From Chrysopilus asiliformis (Eukaryota; Arthropoda; Insecta; Diptera; Rhagionidae): a DNA stretch of 64,000 bases. Shown piece after piece: positions 43,353-55,355 of this stretch. The notes under the pieces are model-generated. The model was not told where the DNA came from and did no database searches. It saw nothing but the letters and a program-made list of their open reading frames with translations. Made by a program: the position numbers and the translations under genes. The stretch is taken from NCBI GenBank assembly GCA_964034945.1, contig OZ035962.1, positions 86,716,650 to 86,780,649 on the forward strand, read 5' to 3'. Within the stretch, counting starts at the first letter, position 1; each line of letters opens with the position of its first letter.

Positions 43353-43915
43353 AAAAGCTTTTATTTAGCTCGCTATCTTGTCTGTTTGTCTGTTTGTCTG
43401 TTTGTCTGTCGGGGTCAAATCTTGCAATCAAATTTTGACCCACTTCCACTCATCCGATTCACTTGAAATTTTGTACACTTATATAAGTCCGATGACAATA
43501 CAATATTTTCTCTACTTCGTCCTTGTAAGGATAAAGGAAGGTCCTGTGAGGATAACGTGATTATCCTTTTCTCCAAATTTTCCGGAAAAAAATCTATTCT
43601 GAGGGTTTTTGAGGTCGCTGAATCCGAATCTGCCATTAAAAAGTATGTAAGGATAACGGAAGGTCCTGTAAGGATAACGTGATTATCCTTTTCTCCAAAT
43701 TTTCCGGAAAAAATCTATTCTGGGGGTTTTTGGGGTCGCTGAATCCGAATCTGTCATTAAAAAGTCTGTAAGGATAACGGAAGTTAATGTAAGGATAACG
43801 TGATTATCCTTTTCTCCAAATTTTCCGGAAAAAAATCTATTCTGCGGGTTTTGGGGTTCGCTGAATACGATTCTCAAGTTAAAAAGCCTGTAAGGACATC
43901 TCAAATGTTAGGATA
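43353..43915 (+). repeat. Family D repeat with three internal tandem units
   Basis: It starts AAAAGCTTTTATTTAGC, has a GTCTGTTT core, then ACTTGAAATTTTG. Three tandem copies (about 121-126 bp) of GTAAGGATAACGGAAGG..GATTATCC..CTCCAAATTTTCCGG..GGTCGCTGAATCCGAATC follow. The copy at 52300-52607 has a single unit. Confidence 0.8.
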
Positions 43916-43939
43916 TATATTCGAAGACTAAAAAGAACA

Positions 43940-44215
43940 AAATAAAAAAAATAAAAAATAAAATTTTTTAAAAAAAGCTTTTATTAAAAAAAATGCACTA
44001 AAAAGAAAAAAATAATTTTCTGGACGCTGTGTATCACAAATATAAAAGCTTTTAAAAAGCGATATAAAGCATAAAACAATAAAATAAACATTTATCTCGC
44101 TTTTTAAAAGCTTTTATATTTGTGATACACAGCGTCCAGAAAATTATTTTTTTCTTTTTAGTGCATTTTTTTTTTAATAAAAGCTTTTTTTAAAAATTTT
44201 TATTTTTTATTTTTT
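43940..44215. repeat. Large AT-rich palindrome (foldback)
   Basis: The left arm ending at 44060 and the right arm starting at 44099 are near-perfect inverse complements for more than 100 bp. They include TGGACGCTGTGTATCACAAA and its complement and AAAAGCTTTT blocks, around a 38-nt AT-rich centre. It adjoins family D and shares its AAAAGCTTTTA terminus. Confidence 0.88.
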
Positions 44216-44220
44216 TTTTT

Positions 44221-47200
44221 GTACATAAAGTTGAAATTCTGCTAAACTAAATTGAGAACCCTGCTCATCGAATCTTAACTACAAAATACGACCGAAGCCT
44301 ATCTGCAGGCGTTGAATCTGCGATGCTCAAACTTTTTGCTGGCTTTATTAATGTTGAATTTTCCGATGTTCATCGAAATTCTAAACGATGAAAATGTTGC
44401 CGTTAAACCACGCAAACCATGAATTTATGTTGCTGCCTCAAATGTCCCAACAGCTGGGTTGAAGGATTCGCTGTAATTTTGATGATTTGCTGCACGTTGG
44501 ACATTCAAAAATGGCGTCTTCGAATAGATGACCGGAAACAGTTGATTCCAAACCGGAATTCACTTCCTCGTGCCGGCTGTTCGTGACTTCCGAACGCTCA
44601 AAAAAACTGCTTCCAAAGATATTTGATGGGAAATCAACCTTGGATTTCCTTCGCACTCCGAACGAAATTTTTATGCGCAAATTCGCGCTTTCGAGGTAAT
44701 CAGGAAACCTCGGTTTCCCCACTTTTTCGCGGTCAAAATGCGGAGAGGTGGCTAGCCTCGCGGGAGTTTTCTTTTCAGATTTTGTCGGATTTTCCCTCGC
44801 AGTTTTCGAGTGGTTAGTCACGCCCTCCTATATTTTTCTCGGCACCTGACGAAACTACACCAAACATGTGGAAATTATTCTCTACCCCAAGAATATTTCT
44901 TTTATTTACTACTCACCTAAAATTTTAGCAGATAACACATAAACTAACTTCCCGCGCAAGAAAACTTTTCCTTTTTTTTTTTAAGGAAATAAATCCACTG
45001 AGTGGAATAAAAAAGAACGAACGAACGAACGAACGAACGGGGAAACTTTCCACCGACGAAAATCCTCCTTCACTCAGCAGTTAAAACACAGTGATCGTTT
45101 GATTTCGAAGAACAATAAAAAGCGATGGACAACAGGAACGAATCGAATCAATAAGAAACGGTTCCTATACAAAGCATTGGCCAAACCAGGCTTAACAAAG
45201 ATTCGTTCCATTCTAAAGGCGGTATCACACTGCCATACCACAATTCATCTCAGAGAAAAAGTTTGCCAACCACAGTCGATTTTTTGGCCAAATGAACTGT
45301 TGCCGTTCTTTGTCGAACAAAGTTCACCTGCTGTTGGTGGTAGGAATTTACACTGCTTTACAACGTTTTACAGCTAGTCCAGGTAAGTTTCACCAACAGT
45401 AGGGAAACACGTACATCGTGTGTACAGCATCCAGAAATAAAGTATTCCCTGTCGCAGATGTCTTAATCTTAACCCCTACAACAGCTGGACACTTTACTTA
45501 CCCCAGTTGAACATACACCGTGCATTATTGAACAAAAGAGAATCAATCGACTTCCAGGGGTGAACTGTTCTGTATCTCTGAAAAACTAGAGCTGATTCAG
45601 ACAAACCACTGTCAGATTTAGAATTAGCGATGCCAAATTATTCAAAAAATTCTCTAATTTCGACTGTGTAAAAATGCCTAGTTTGTTGGCCTGTGGTTTT
45701 CATGATTGTCCATAAAATGTGTTTCATTAATTTATGGCATTTCATATCCTCTTAGACCTCGTTTACACTTGCCATTTGTTCTTGAATTTCTCAGCGAATT
45801 TCATTCAGAATTTATTTCACGAATTTTTTCATCTATCGGAGCATAAATTTACTAAGCAAAAATTGTTAAAAATTGAATTTATTCTACTCGTGAAAAAATC
45901 AACTTTCAAGCACGAATTCCTGGATTTTGTAGATATACGATTGTGAAAGGTGAATTAAGTGTTGTGGAATAAAATTCGTAGAATATAGTATCAGATTTAA
46001 ATTTTTTCTCTATTTGTTTAAATGTTCAGTCATCTGCTTATGCGTGATACCGACTTTTTCATTGTTGCGTGCATAAAAGTTTCATTTTTCGTAACTATTT
46101 CTTTTATTTTTCATTAAAAAAGCGGGCCAAAAATTGCCATTATTTTCATGAATTTTTCTTAAACATCTTTAAGTACTCTAAAAAAAAGTTTAAGAACAAT
46201 TTGATATGATTTTACCATGAAATCTCTCAAAAAAAATCACTCAGTAAATATTTAAAATTTCTGTTTTTCTCAATTTTATTTTTGATAAATTTTATTTACC
46301 TAAAAGCATTGCAACTCTCTTTGGAAGATCTTTTTTATAAAATTCAATTTCCCAAGAACTTTGTAAAAATCCACGCTTTACCGTCTGTTTGTGTTTGCTT
46401 TGATATCACAAAATTAATAAATGTAGTCGATGGCAAATATATCCCATTATCCTGTCCCACTACCGTTCATTCAATCTTAGAAATGTATCCTCAGCAAATA
46501 TATTTTTATTTTGTGATATTTTCGATTCCTTTTAAGAGCCAATAAAGTATGCACAACCAGAAATAAATCGTAGACATGCGGCACAACATAATTTTCTATG
46601 CAAGACATTTCAGCTGAACTCCATCCATATTTGGTTGGGAATTCACTGTAAATGTACCAAACATTCCGATATATTTATTTCATTCGTCTTTAAGTAACGG
46701 AGGGGAAAAATGTGGGAGTGAATCCTTTTCCTTCCTGCCTGATGATGTACACAGATTTGACTTTGCTGTTCGAGGTTTTTGCACATTGCGTCTAAATGCA
46801 TGTAAATGTACTGCCCCCGATGTTAGTCTCGTGCCTTTTCTTGTGATTTTCCTTGAATCTATCCGGAGAGGGATGGTTCGCAAGATAACAAATCTTATGC
46901 TACCCTTCGCTTAAAAAACGCATTTATCTTGTGCTATTTCCAATATTTGTGTATCCATTTTTAGCTATAGACGAGAATACATCAGGAGCCCCTGCCCACC
47001 CACTCCAATTCCCATTTTAGAGGAAATATAGAATTTTTCCCCGTGTTTGAGTTCTTGAGATGAAGGGAGGCTTGAAATGTTAATATGGAATTTTGTTTCA
47101 ATAGTTTCAATAGGGATGAACCACATATTCGTTTCCCGTGGCCAAAGTCCTATGTCTTATCCTGCCACCGATGGATATCTCGACCGAAAAATCGTTTCCA

Positions 47201-48394
47201 ACATCTTGTTATCTTACATCAGTTGAGGGGTGTAAAGTGTAAAACGGCAGAAGGGGGAGAAGTAGATTTTGCTTACCCCAAAAACGAATGGGAAAAGAAT
47301 CGGGGAAAATCCATTAAAAAGTCATATGGTCCCATATGTCTCATTGTGGATTGGGTGGTGAATTCTATATCTCGGCCTTTCACATCGTTTTACGTTGCTC
47401 CCTTCACTTTGCCACCGCATCACTGATCCTTTGTAAATGGTGCAAGAAGATAATAAGAGTATAATAGCTGTAGGGGTGGATAGCCGATTTAGGTTCGTCT
47501 ATCATATAGTCAAAAACAACAACAACAGCGACAGCAGAACCTTAAAGGGGACAAGAGACGGAAACTTTGGATATTAGTGAAACATATTTGGTTTAGGGGT
47601 TAAGGGTTAATATCGAAAAATATCTTTTAGATTTTTGAATTAATGTTTTTTCTTCAGTTTTTTTTTAATTAGTTTTTCGTATTAAATAAGTTTTTGTACG
47701 TACGAGAGAACGTCTCGAATTTCACAAATTTAAATCTAGAATGAAATTTTAAATGAGTAGTTTTTAAAGTTAACTTCGATTGGAAGTTCTTCGAAATCAC
47801 AGCCTACCCTCCAGATTTGTCTTCATCGAATTAGAATTGAACGCTACAACACATGATCGCTACTATTGACCTTTGTAATAAAAACAGGCTTTCAAGGATT
47901 TAAATATTCCGGCTCCTGCTGTTGACAAGCCGAAAACCTTACAATTTCCAATTCTCACTTTATGATTCACCGTTCTTGTAAAACTTTACATTCAGCAACA
48001 GAGAATGAATTGACGGCAAGGTCGTAAAAATGGCGTCTTTAGTTTCAAGTATTAAATTCATAGCATTTGAATTTGAAGTCACCCTTTTTAGTAAACAATA
48101 TGGCTGAAATTGGACGTCGCGTCTTCATGGTCAGGGAATTGATAAGTGTTTCGAGCCCAAAGCCGATTTTCCGAGTTCCTGTATTACTTTGACACGAATT
48201 TTTGTCAACACCAACCCAGTCCAATTGTCGCCCTTGTGCGACTTCTCAATTTTGCCACACTCCAGGGATAGATTATATTTATTTTAATATTGAAAAATAA
48301 TAATCTCTCACCATTGATTCACAACAAAATACAAGAAAAAAATTGATTTTAGCGCGAGATCTTAGAGAGCTTTTATAGTCTGAGTGCAGTAAAC
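44221..48394. other. Long non-coding stretch, no recognised gene
   Basis: A (GAAC)n tract lies at 45015-45038. Several short ORFs (44438-44821, 45099-45377, 47085-47426) show no family motif or codon pattern I can recognise. Exons of an unrecognised gene cannot be ruled out. Confidence 0.45.
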
Positions 48395-48402
48395 ATTTTT
48401 GC

Positions 48403-48779
48403 CATAGATATCGTACTACTAGATCGCGGCACTCGAACAATTCCATAGCAAAAATATGGGACAGCGTGACTATGGTTGTCTCATTTTTTCTTCGAACTTT
48501 AGTGATGTCAGATGTGCATATTAATCTATGGGGAATTGCTAATAAGGATTTTTCAATTGCATATTAATGTATGTGACAGCTCTGAATATTAACATGAATA
48601 ATCGGTATAGGGATTGAATAATATTCCGTCGGGGACCTGAATAAGCATTTTTTTCCAGAATTTAAATTTCCCAGAATTTACTAGCTTTGTCCCTTTTTTT
48701 CATCATAGCTTTTTGACGTTTCAGTGTCCCATTTGAGATAGCAAATGGCTTGATCTAGTCTAATAGTACGATATCTGTG
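48403..48779. mobile_element. hAT-like MITE, 8-bp target duplication
   Basis: CATAGATATCGTACTACTAG at 48403 is mirrored with small differences by CTAATAGTACGATATCTGTG ending 48779. Both sides carry ATTTTTGC (48395-48402 and 48780-48787). An 8-bp duplication with short TIRs fits the hAT superfamily. Non-coding, 377 bp. Confidence 0.85.
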
Positions 48780-48789
48780 ATTTTTGCCC

Positions 48790-51295
48790 AGTTCAACACC
48801 TACTTTGCACAGATTGCCTTTAAAATTTAAGAGTAAATATAGTGAAATAAATATCTGGATCAGAACTTTGGGTAATTAATAATTTAATGAAGATAAAGGT
48901 TTGACTTAACTGTCAGTGGCCGATGACTATAGTCACAACTCAATATAAAACTTGATGCACTTTGGTGTAGTAGTTCTAAATTTTAATTTGTTTTTTAAGT
49001 AATATATTGGAAAAAAATGTCAAAATATGCAACTACAACTAGTTATGCAAGTATGCAACTCTTTTTTCAAGAAAAAAGTCGCAAATTTTGACATGTTTTT
49101 GCGATTTTTCCAGATTTTTCTGCATTTTTATGTAATATGGTTTCTAATAATCATGATTTTACACTACTACTGCGATCAGACATTGCAACTTTTATTGCGC
49201 AGCATGACGAAAAATTGCGCTACCCACATGCTTTAGTATTTGAACGCTGCTGCAACCCAGAAAACTGTGCAGCTGTTGAACATTTACACTATAGTATAAT
49301 TCACAAATTGACGAATTATTCCTAGTTGACTTATATAGAGAAGTTTGAACTCTTCATCATTTTTCGCGCCTAGATTTCAAAAATTTTCAAAAAATTGTTT
49401 AAAAAAAAATGTATAGGGGACCCGTTATAGCTACCGTTACTTTTCCAAAAGTTGATAGGCCGAAGCCCTCCCCCCCCCTCCCGAAACTTTGGTCCATCAC
49501 CCAAAAAAAAAAAAATTGGTTCTGAGAGTTCTAGAACCTTTTTTTTTGCAAGGGGGTAAGAGGGCATTTAGTATCTTAAATAAAAGATCTCGCAAAATCA
49601 AAAGATATGAAAACTCCCTTAATAAACACATTAGGCTCCGCGAATTCCCAGTCGAAACATCCCCCTTCCGCGGTTCCTGCAATTGATGGCTAAAAATCAA
49701 TTTTTTGCCCGATTTTTGAGGGGGGAGGGACGATATAAAAAATACGAGGCGCTTAGTTTTCGGCCTACTATAACATAACAAAAAATTTGCTAAAAAGTCG
49801 GGTGCGCGGCCTTCCCTTGTTAGTCGATTTCTACTGTGAACTGATGAGCAGAAAAATCTGGAATTTTGGCTGATGGATTTTAATCGTGGTCGTGCAACGC
49901 AGCATTTTCTTGGGACTTAACTAACGCGTTGTAGAAGGCTAACTTGTACTATTATAGTAACAGATAAACCAAAATAAGCCATAAACCAAAAACGCTAGAC
50001 CTTTAACGTATTTCACCAAAATTTTAAGGTATTTTACTAAAGACAGCTAGAAATATCTGGTCACGACTTACGATTTCTTGGCATGTGTTTCTAACACAAA
50101 ATCGACAGCAATGGATTTAAAAACAATAATAACGGATGTGAATATAAATATGTCATCAAAAGGTACTTTGAATGAAGAGATTAAAAAAAAACGATTTCTT
50201 TGATTTCGTATTCCAACATAACATAGAAATAGAAATGAAATATAATTGTGGCTATGGAAAATTCGAAAAAAATCAATGAAAGTCTGAATCCGCAAAAGGG
50301 TTTGCTAAACACTGGAATGAAAACAAAAAATGAATAAAATAGAAAGAAAAACACAATAATATCAAATTTCAAACTAAACTTCGTATTGAAATTGTGGCCT
50401 AAATCAATTCAAATAGAGACGTGTTTAATCGGCAATTAATATTAGCGGATCATATTACACGGTAGTTGGAATTGAATTTATGTTAAGCGCGTGAAAGTTG
50501 CTATTAGACAAAAAAGATATCAAATTCTGTTGAAAAAAAACAAATCACAACAATTTATTGACTAATTATGATTTCGTTAGGTCGATATTTCTAAATCTTA
50601 TGTGAGTTTATTGCAAAAGAAGTCGTCGTTGGTTTTGAATGTGTTGCAAGTGGTGTTAAATTTCATATTCAAGGTTCATTTTCAAAATATTTGAAGTGTG
50701 TACCGAAGAATTATTGAGTGAAGTTTTAATGAAAAATTTCACCACTTTTTTTTTGTTAAATAGACCAATTTAAAATTAATTACTCGACTGAAAAAGGGAA
50801 GGGTATATGTATAGTATGCATGTTTTATTCTTTAAACGAGATGTCGTTACCGCTTAATCACAATGAACGCGAAACCGACGTGAAACTGGCGCAGAAACTG
50901 TCACTTACAAGTTTGGTTCCCACAAATTGTTTGAAGTGAGCAAAGTGAACGCATTGAACGCAACCATCGACGCCAAAGTTTGTAAACTTCTAACTTTGCC
51001 GCAGAATTCTGCGTTGACAGTTCATAAAGTGAGGTTGGAAAAATGTTGTTCGAGGAAAAATTGATAGCCTTAGTGCAATAACATACTAATAACAAAGATA
51101 AAGACCAACAAAGCAAATTATGGCTTCGAAATTATCCATTTTCGTAATTTTGTCAACTTTATACCACTTTATATTATGTCACTTGTGCTACTTCACGAGC
51201 TGCTATTGTGCTCTGCCGCTAGAATTTTGCACTACTGTAGTTGCGTAGTTGTGCTCCAAGCGTTAGATTTGTGTAGGCTCCACAAGTGCTAATAC
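48790..51295. other. Non-coding DNA with a mariner-MITE-like end
   Basis: The segment 49196-49341 (GCGCAGCATGACGAAAAATTGCGCTAC through TTCCTAGTTGACTTAT) has partial counterparts at 57830-57920 and 57248-57371. A poly-C/GGGGG-rich patch lies at 49460-49490. No gene is recognised. Confidence 0.5.
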
Positions 51296-51765
51296 TATAC
51301 TAGCAGACCCTTCGTTGCCAGCTTAAAGTTTTTTGTATTAATTTTAGAATGCTAAAAAACCATAAATAACTGAAAAACGTTTGGGAAAAAACGTTATGCT
51401 TACATGACCTTCCGTTTCGAATTTTGAAATTCCAAAGCCAGTTTTTGAGAGAAAAATTGGAAAAAGGACATTTGCGTTATCCCTATAGCACTTTCCATTT
51501 CGAATTTTGAAAATCTAATACCGGATTCGTGATCAGCGACCCCCAAAACCCTATAATGCAAATTTTTCCGGGGAAAAATGATATTTGGGTTACCCTTTCA
51601 GGACCTTCCGTTTCCAATTTTGAAAACTAACATAGCTGAAAATCTGCTCCTGGCAACGCAGATCATTTTGCATAAAATCGCGTAAAAATTGGTCCAGTCG
51701 TTTTTGAGTTTTGTAATATCAAACAAATAGACAAACAAACATTCATTTTTATATATAGGTAGATA
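51296..51765 (-). mobile_element. Family C repeat copy (RTE-like)
   Basis: On the minus strand it starts near TATATAAAAATGAATGTTTG and runs through ACTGGACCAATTTTTACGCG, GATCTGCGTTGCCAGG, GGAAGGTCCTGAAAGGG and ends GGCAACGAAGGGTCTGCTAG. It matches 15612-15830 over its first ~200 bp. Typical of decayed RTE/SINE tails. Confidence 0.65.
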
Positions 51766-51819
51766 CTGTTTTTCAAAATGGTGGACACCAAGCGCCATTT
51801 TGTCTAAAATGAACAAAAA

Positions 51820-52631
51820 AACATAACAAAAGCTATAATTGCCAATCTGGCAATCATTGGAGACCCGTATGGTGATATTCGTATCAAAATTCGAACAGTT
51901 ATACCAAAATTCCACTTTGAAGTCAAACTTTCCAATAAGATTTTTTAAAATTTATTCCAATCGGATTTTGATGTATGGGAGTTTTATGTAGAATCATATC
52001 CTAAATAACTTTTGTTCTTGCACTTTTTTGATAAGATGCACCGTTTTCGAGGTATTCGCAAAAAACGTTTTTGTTCGTATGGGGGGGGGGGGGGGGTCCA
52101 TTTTTGCCTATGAACGAACTTAGCCTCGCATTTTACGAAAAACAGATCTGCGCAAAATTTCAAGTCTCTAGCTCAATCCGTGCGCCCGCAATCCGCGCCA
52201 CAGACAGACAGATAGACGGACAGACGGACAGACAGACGGACGGACATGCAGAAATTAATTATTTTTATCATTCTAAACACACTGATGTAATTCATTTTTA
52301 AAAGCTTTTATTTAGCTTGCCTTCGTGTCTGTCTGTTTGTTTGTCTGTCAGATCAAATCTTGCAACCCAATTTTGACCCACTTCCACTTGTCCGATTGAC
52401 TTGAAATTTTGCACACTTATATAAGTCCGATGACAATACAATATTTTCACTACTTCGTCCTTGTAAGGATAACGGAAGGTCCTGTAAGGATAACGTGATT
52501 ATCCTTTTCTCCAAATTTTCCGGGAAAAAATCTATTCTGGTGGTTTTTGGGGTCGCTGAATCCGAATCTGTCATTAAAAACTCAGTAAGGATAACTGATA
52601 AAAAAATCCTTTGGTTTCACCATACGGGTAT
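51820..52631 (+). mobile_element. HINE with an inserted family D repeat
   Basis: It starts AACATAACAAAAGCTATAAT, includes a G run (52081-52098) where other copies have GGGGGGTACCCCCC, and has a GACA/GACG core at 52203-52247. After ATTCATTTTT it changes to family D (52300-52607), and the terminal CCTTTGGTTTCACCATACGG follows. Confidence 0.82.
52300..52607 (+). repeat. Family D repeat, single-unit copy
   Basis: AAAAGCTTTTATTTAGC, GTCTGTTTG core, GATTGACTTGAAATTTTG, then one GTAAGGATAACGGAAGGTCC unit. It parallels 43353-43640. Confidence 0.8.
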
Positions 52632-53038
52632 AAAAAAATCCTGTCTTGTGACACCTCTTAAGTTTCGTAATCTTCTCCCGATGAACAATATGTAGATTGT
52701 GACAAAATTGGATTATTTATTTTCCCTCCTCCGAACAAATGAAAAAGTTTTTACGATTTCTTCAAAATCAGTGCGTCGAATACAAACGGGGTTTGTATAA
52801 TTCGGGAGGAATTGATTTGAGTGGATTAAAGTTTTTCCTGGCAGAGGAACTGCCCATCTTTAAAAAAGAACAAAACCTATTCCTGAAATGGAAATTCTCT
52901 TGAATTCAGTCTACTTTCTAGAATTGATCTCCTCGAAATATTTGTTCAATCGATGCAATTGGAGTAATTTTGTTCGGAGAGCAGGAATTGCGACGTTGTT
53001 TAAATTAGTTTAAGTATTGAAATTGTATTCAATTATAT

Positions 53039-53600
53039 CCGCTCGAGTTTATTCGAGTGAGTTTTTTGTTTAATGACCTCCAGAGATTACTGGCAAAAAT
53101 ATGAACAGAGGTGTCAATTGAAAGGTGAGCGGTGGTGAGATATAATCGTTTCTGAGTTAACGTGATTCGCTCGAGTTTATTCGAGTGTGTTTTTTTTAAT
53201 AGATATTAATGACCTCCAGAGATTAATGGCAAAAATATCAACAGAGGTGTCAATTGAAAGGTGGGCGGTGGTAAGATATAATCGTTTCTGAGTTAACGTG
53301 ATACGCTCGAGTTTATTCGATTGTATTTTTTTTAAATAGATATTAATGACCTCCAGAGATTAATGGCAAAAATATGAACAGAGGTGTCAATTGAAAGGTG
53401 AGCGGTGGTAAGATATAATCGTTTCTGAGTTAACGTGATTCGCTCGAGTTTATTCGAGTGTGTTTTTTTTAATAGATATTAATGACCTCCAGAGATTAAT
53501 GGCAAAAATATGAACAGAGGTGTGAATTGAAAGGTGAGCGGTGGTGAGATATATTCGTTTCTGAGCTAATGTGATTCGCTCGAGTTTATTCGAGTGGACG
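53039..53600 (+). repeat. ~136-bp minisatellite, four units plus a partial
   Basis: Units start with CGCTCGAGTTTATTCGAGTG at 53039, 53168, 53304, 53440 and 53576, with periods of 129, 136, 136 and 136 bp. Each includes GACCTCCAGAGATTA, GAACAGAGGTGTCAATTG and GATATAATCGTTTCTGAG. No coding frame is conserved. Confidence 0.93.
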
Positions 53601-55355
53601 AGTATTAAGAGCTTAATAGATTCCTTTAGATATATGAATTTTTATGAACTTAAAAAGAAAACTAATCATAAATAAAAGACATGGATTTATTTTTAAAAAT
53701 GTTTTATATACTTAGAAAATATTTAAAAGAAATATTAACAACGTTATTATTTTTTTTCAGTTTTCAATATTATATAAGTACAGTATAAAAAGTCTTAATT
53801 TGAAAGAAAAGAGCTTTTATAAAAAAAATTGCAAAGAACAGACAACTGCTTCAAATAAACTTTAAATAAAAATTAAAAAAAAAAAACTTTATAAACTAAT
53901 AGAAACTTTTTTTTTGCTTTGCATTTACAAGATGAAAATAACTACAACTAACCAATATAATAAGTTTTTTTTTTCAAAAATTTAAATCAATAATTAATAT
54001 TAATAATATAAAAAAGTCTTTTTCTTTATTACAAAATTTCTTTTCAATTGTTTTTTTAAAAAAACAAAATTATTACACAAGTTTTTTTTTATTCATTTCA
54101 TTTTATTTAATTTAAAACATTCAAATCAGATGTTTTTTTATAGATCACTTTGATTTTTTTTGTTTATATGCTCGCTTATGTTGGTATCCCTTTTTTATTT
54201 ACGTTTAAACTTATTTTTAATATTTTTTTTTACAAGATAAGAAAATAGTATTTTTTGTTGATTTTATTATTTTTTTTTTTTGAATTATTTTTTATTATAT
54301 TTTTTGTTTGAATCTTATATAAATAATTTATTTATTATTGTTATTAGTTTTTCTTAATGTTCATTTTTACATGTTTCTCATTTGGATTTATTTTTTGTAA
54401 CATAAATGATTTCATTCGCAGTTTGTTTTAAATTCAAAAATTTTATGCAATTTTTATTTGTTTTATTATTATTGCTTGTAGAAGACATAATTTTTTTTTA
54501 AATATATTTAATTTTTTTAATACTAGTTTAGTTCTAGCACAAGTTGTTTTTTTATTTTTCTTTTCATTTTTTGTGTATTATTTATTAGCTATATGTACAA
54601 AATCAATTTTTATTTATAATTTTTTTACTCAGTTTGCACTTTCACACAAAGTTATTTATCTTCACGTTTAATTATCAACGATTATCAATAGTAATAATAA
54701 TTAATAATTATAATATTTAATCCCTTGTTTACGTTTTTCATATTTTGTTGCTCATTTTTTTTTTTTTTTTGTTAATTATAAATGTTAATTTTTTTTTCTC
54801 CGTGTTGACTTGTTCTGCACAAAGAGTTTTAATTAATTTTAATATTCATTTTGTTTTTGTTTATTGTTTAATAATAATAATTTATCATTTATCGAGTCCA
54901 TAAAATATATAGAATATATTTTAATAGTACATTTTTCATTATAATTTCTTATTTACTCAAGATTTTAAATATTTTTTTTTATAAACTACTTTCATATATA
55001 TATATAATTTTATTTATATAAAAAAGAAATATATATATAGATTTACTGTACAATTTTTTAAACGCCTATAATTGTTTAAATATATGCGCTTTTTGTTGCT
55101 GTTTGAATTTATTTGTTGTTTTCTGTATTTTTTGTTTTCCCTAGCACCACAAGAAGTCACAAAGTGGTCGCCGCGACCACAAAGTCACTTCATTGGTAAG
55201 AATTTATTACGCGACGACCACATTACGACCACATTAAGTGTTTCTTGAGTGTTATTTATTGAAATTTATTCTCCTTAATATATTATTTTTTATTAATTTC
55301 TTTATTTGTAGCCTAATTTTTTATAATTATAATTACAGCCACTAGCCTTTAAGAG
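53601..55355 (-). other. Presumed 3'UTR/downstream region of the LRR receptor gene
   Basis: Extremely AT-rich, T-rich on the plus strand, and lacking ORFs. Several AATAAA signals (as TTTATT) lie just after the stop, for example 55265-55270 and 55301-55306. A GC-rich island at 55145-55240 includes GTGGTCGCCGCGACCAC, a short hairpin, and repeated GACCACA words. The extent of the UTR cannot be set from sequence alone. Confidence 0.45.

Noticed and set aside
44438..44821. 127-codon minus-strand ORF, Ser/Lys-rich
   Set aside because: An overlapping plus-strand ORF of similar quality exists and no motif is recognisable; left as undetermined non-coding DNA.
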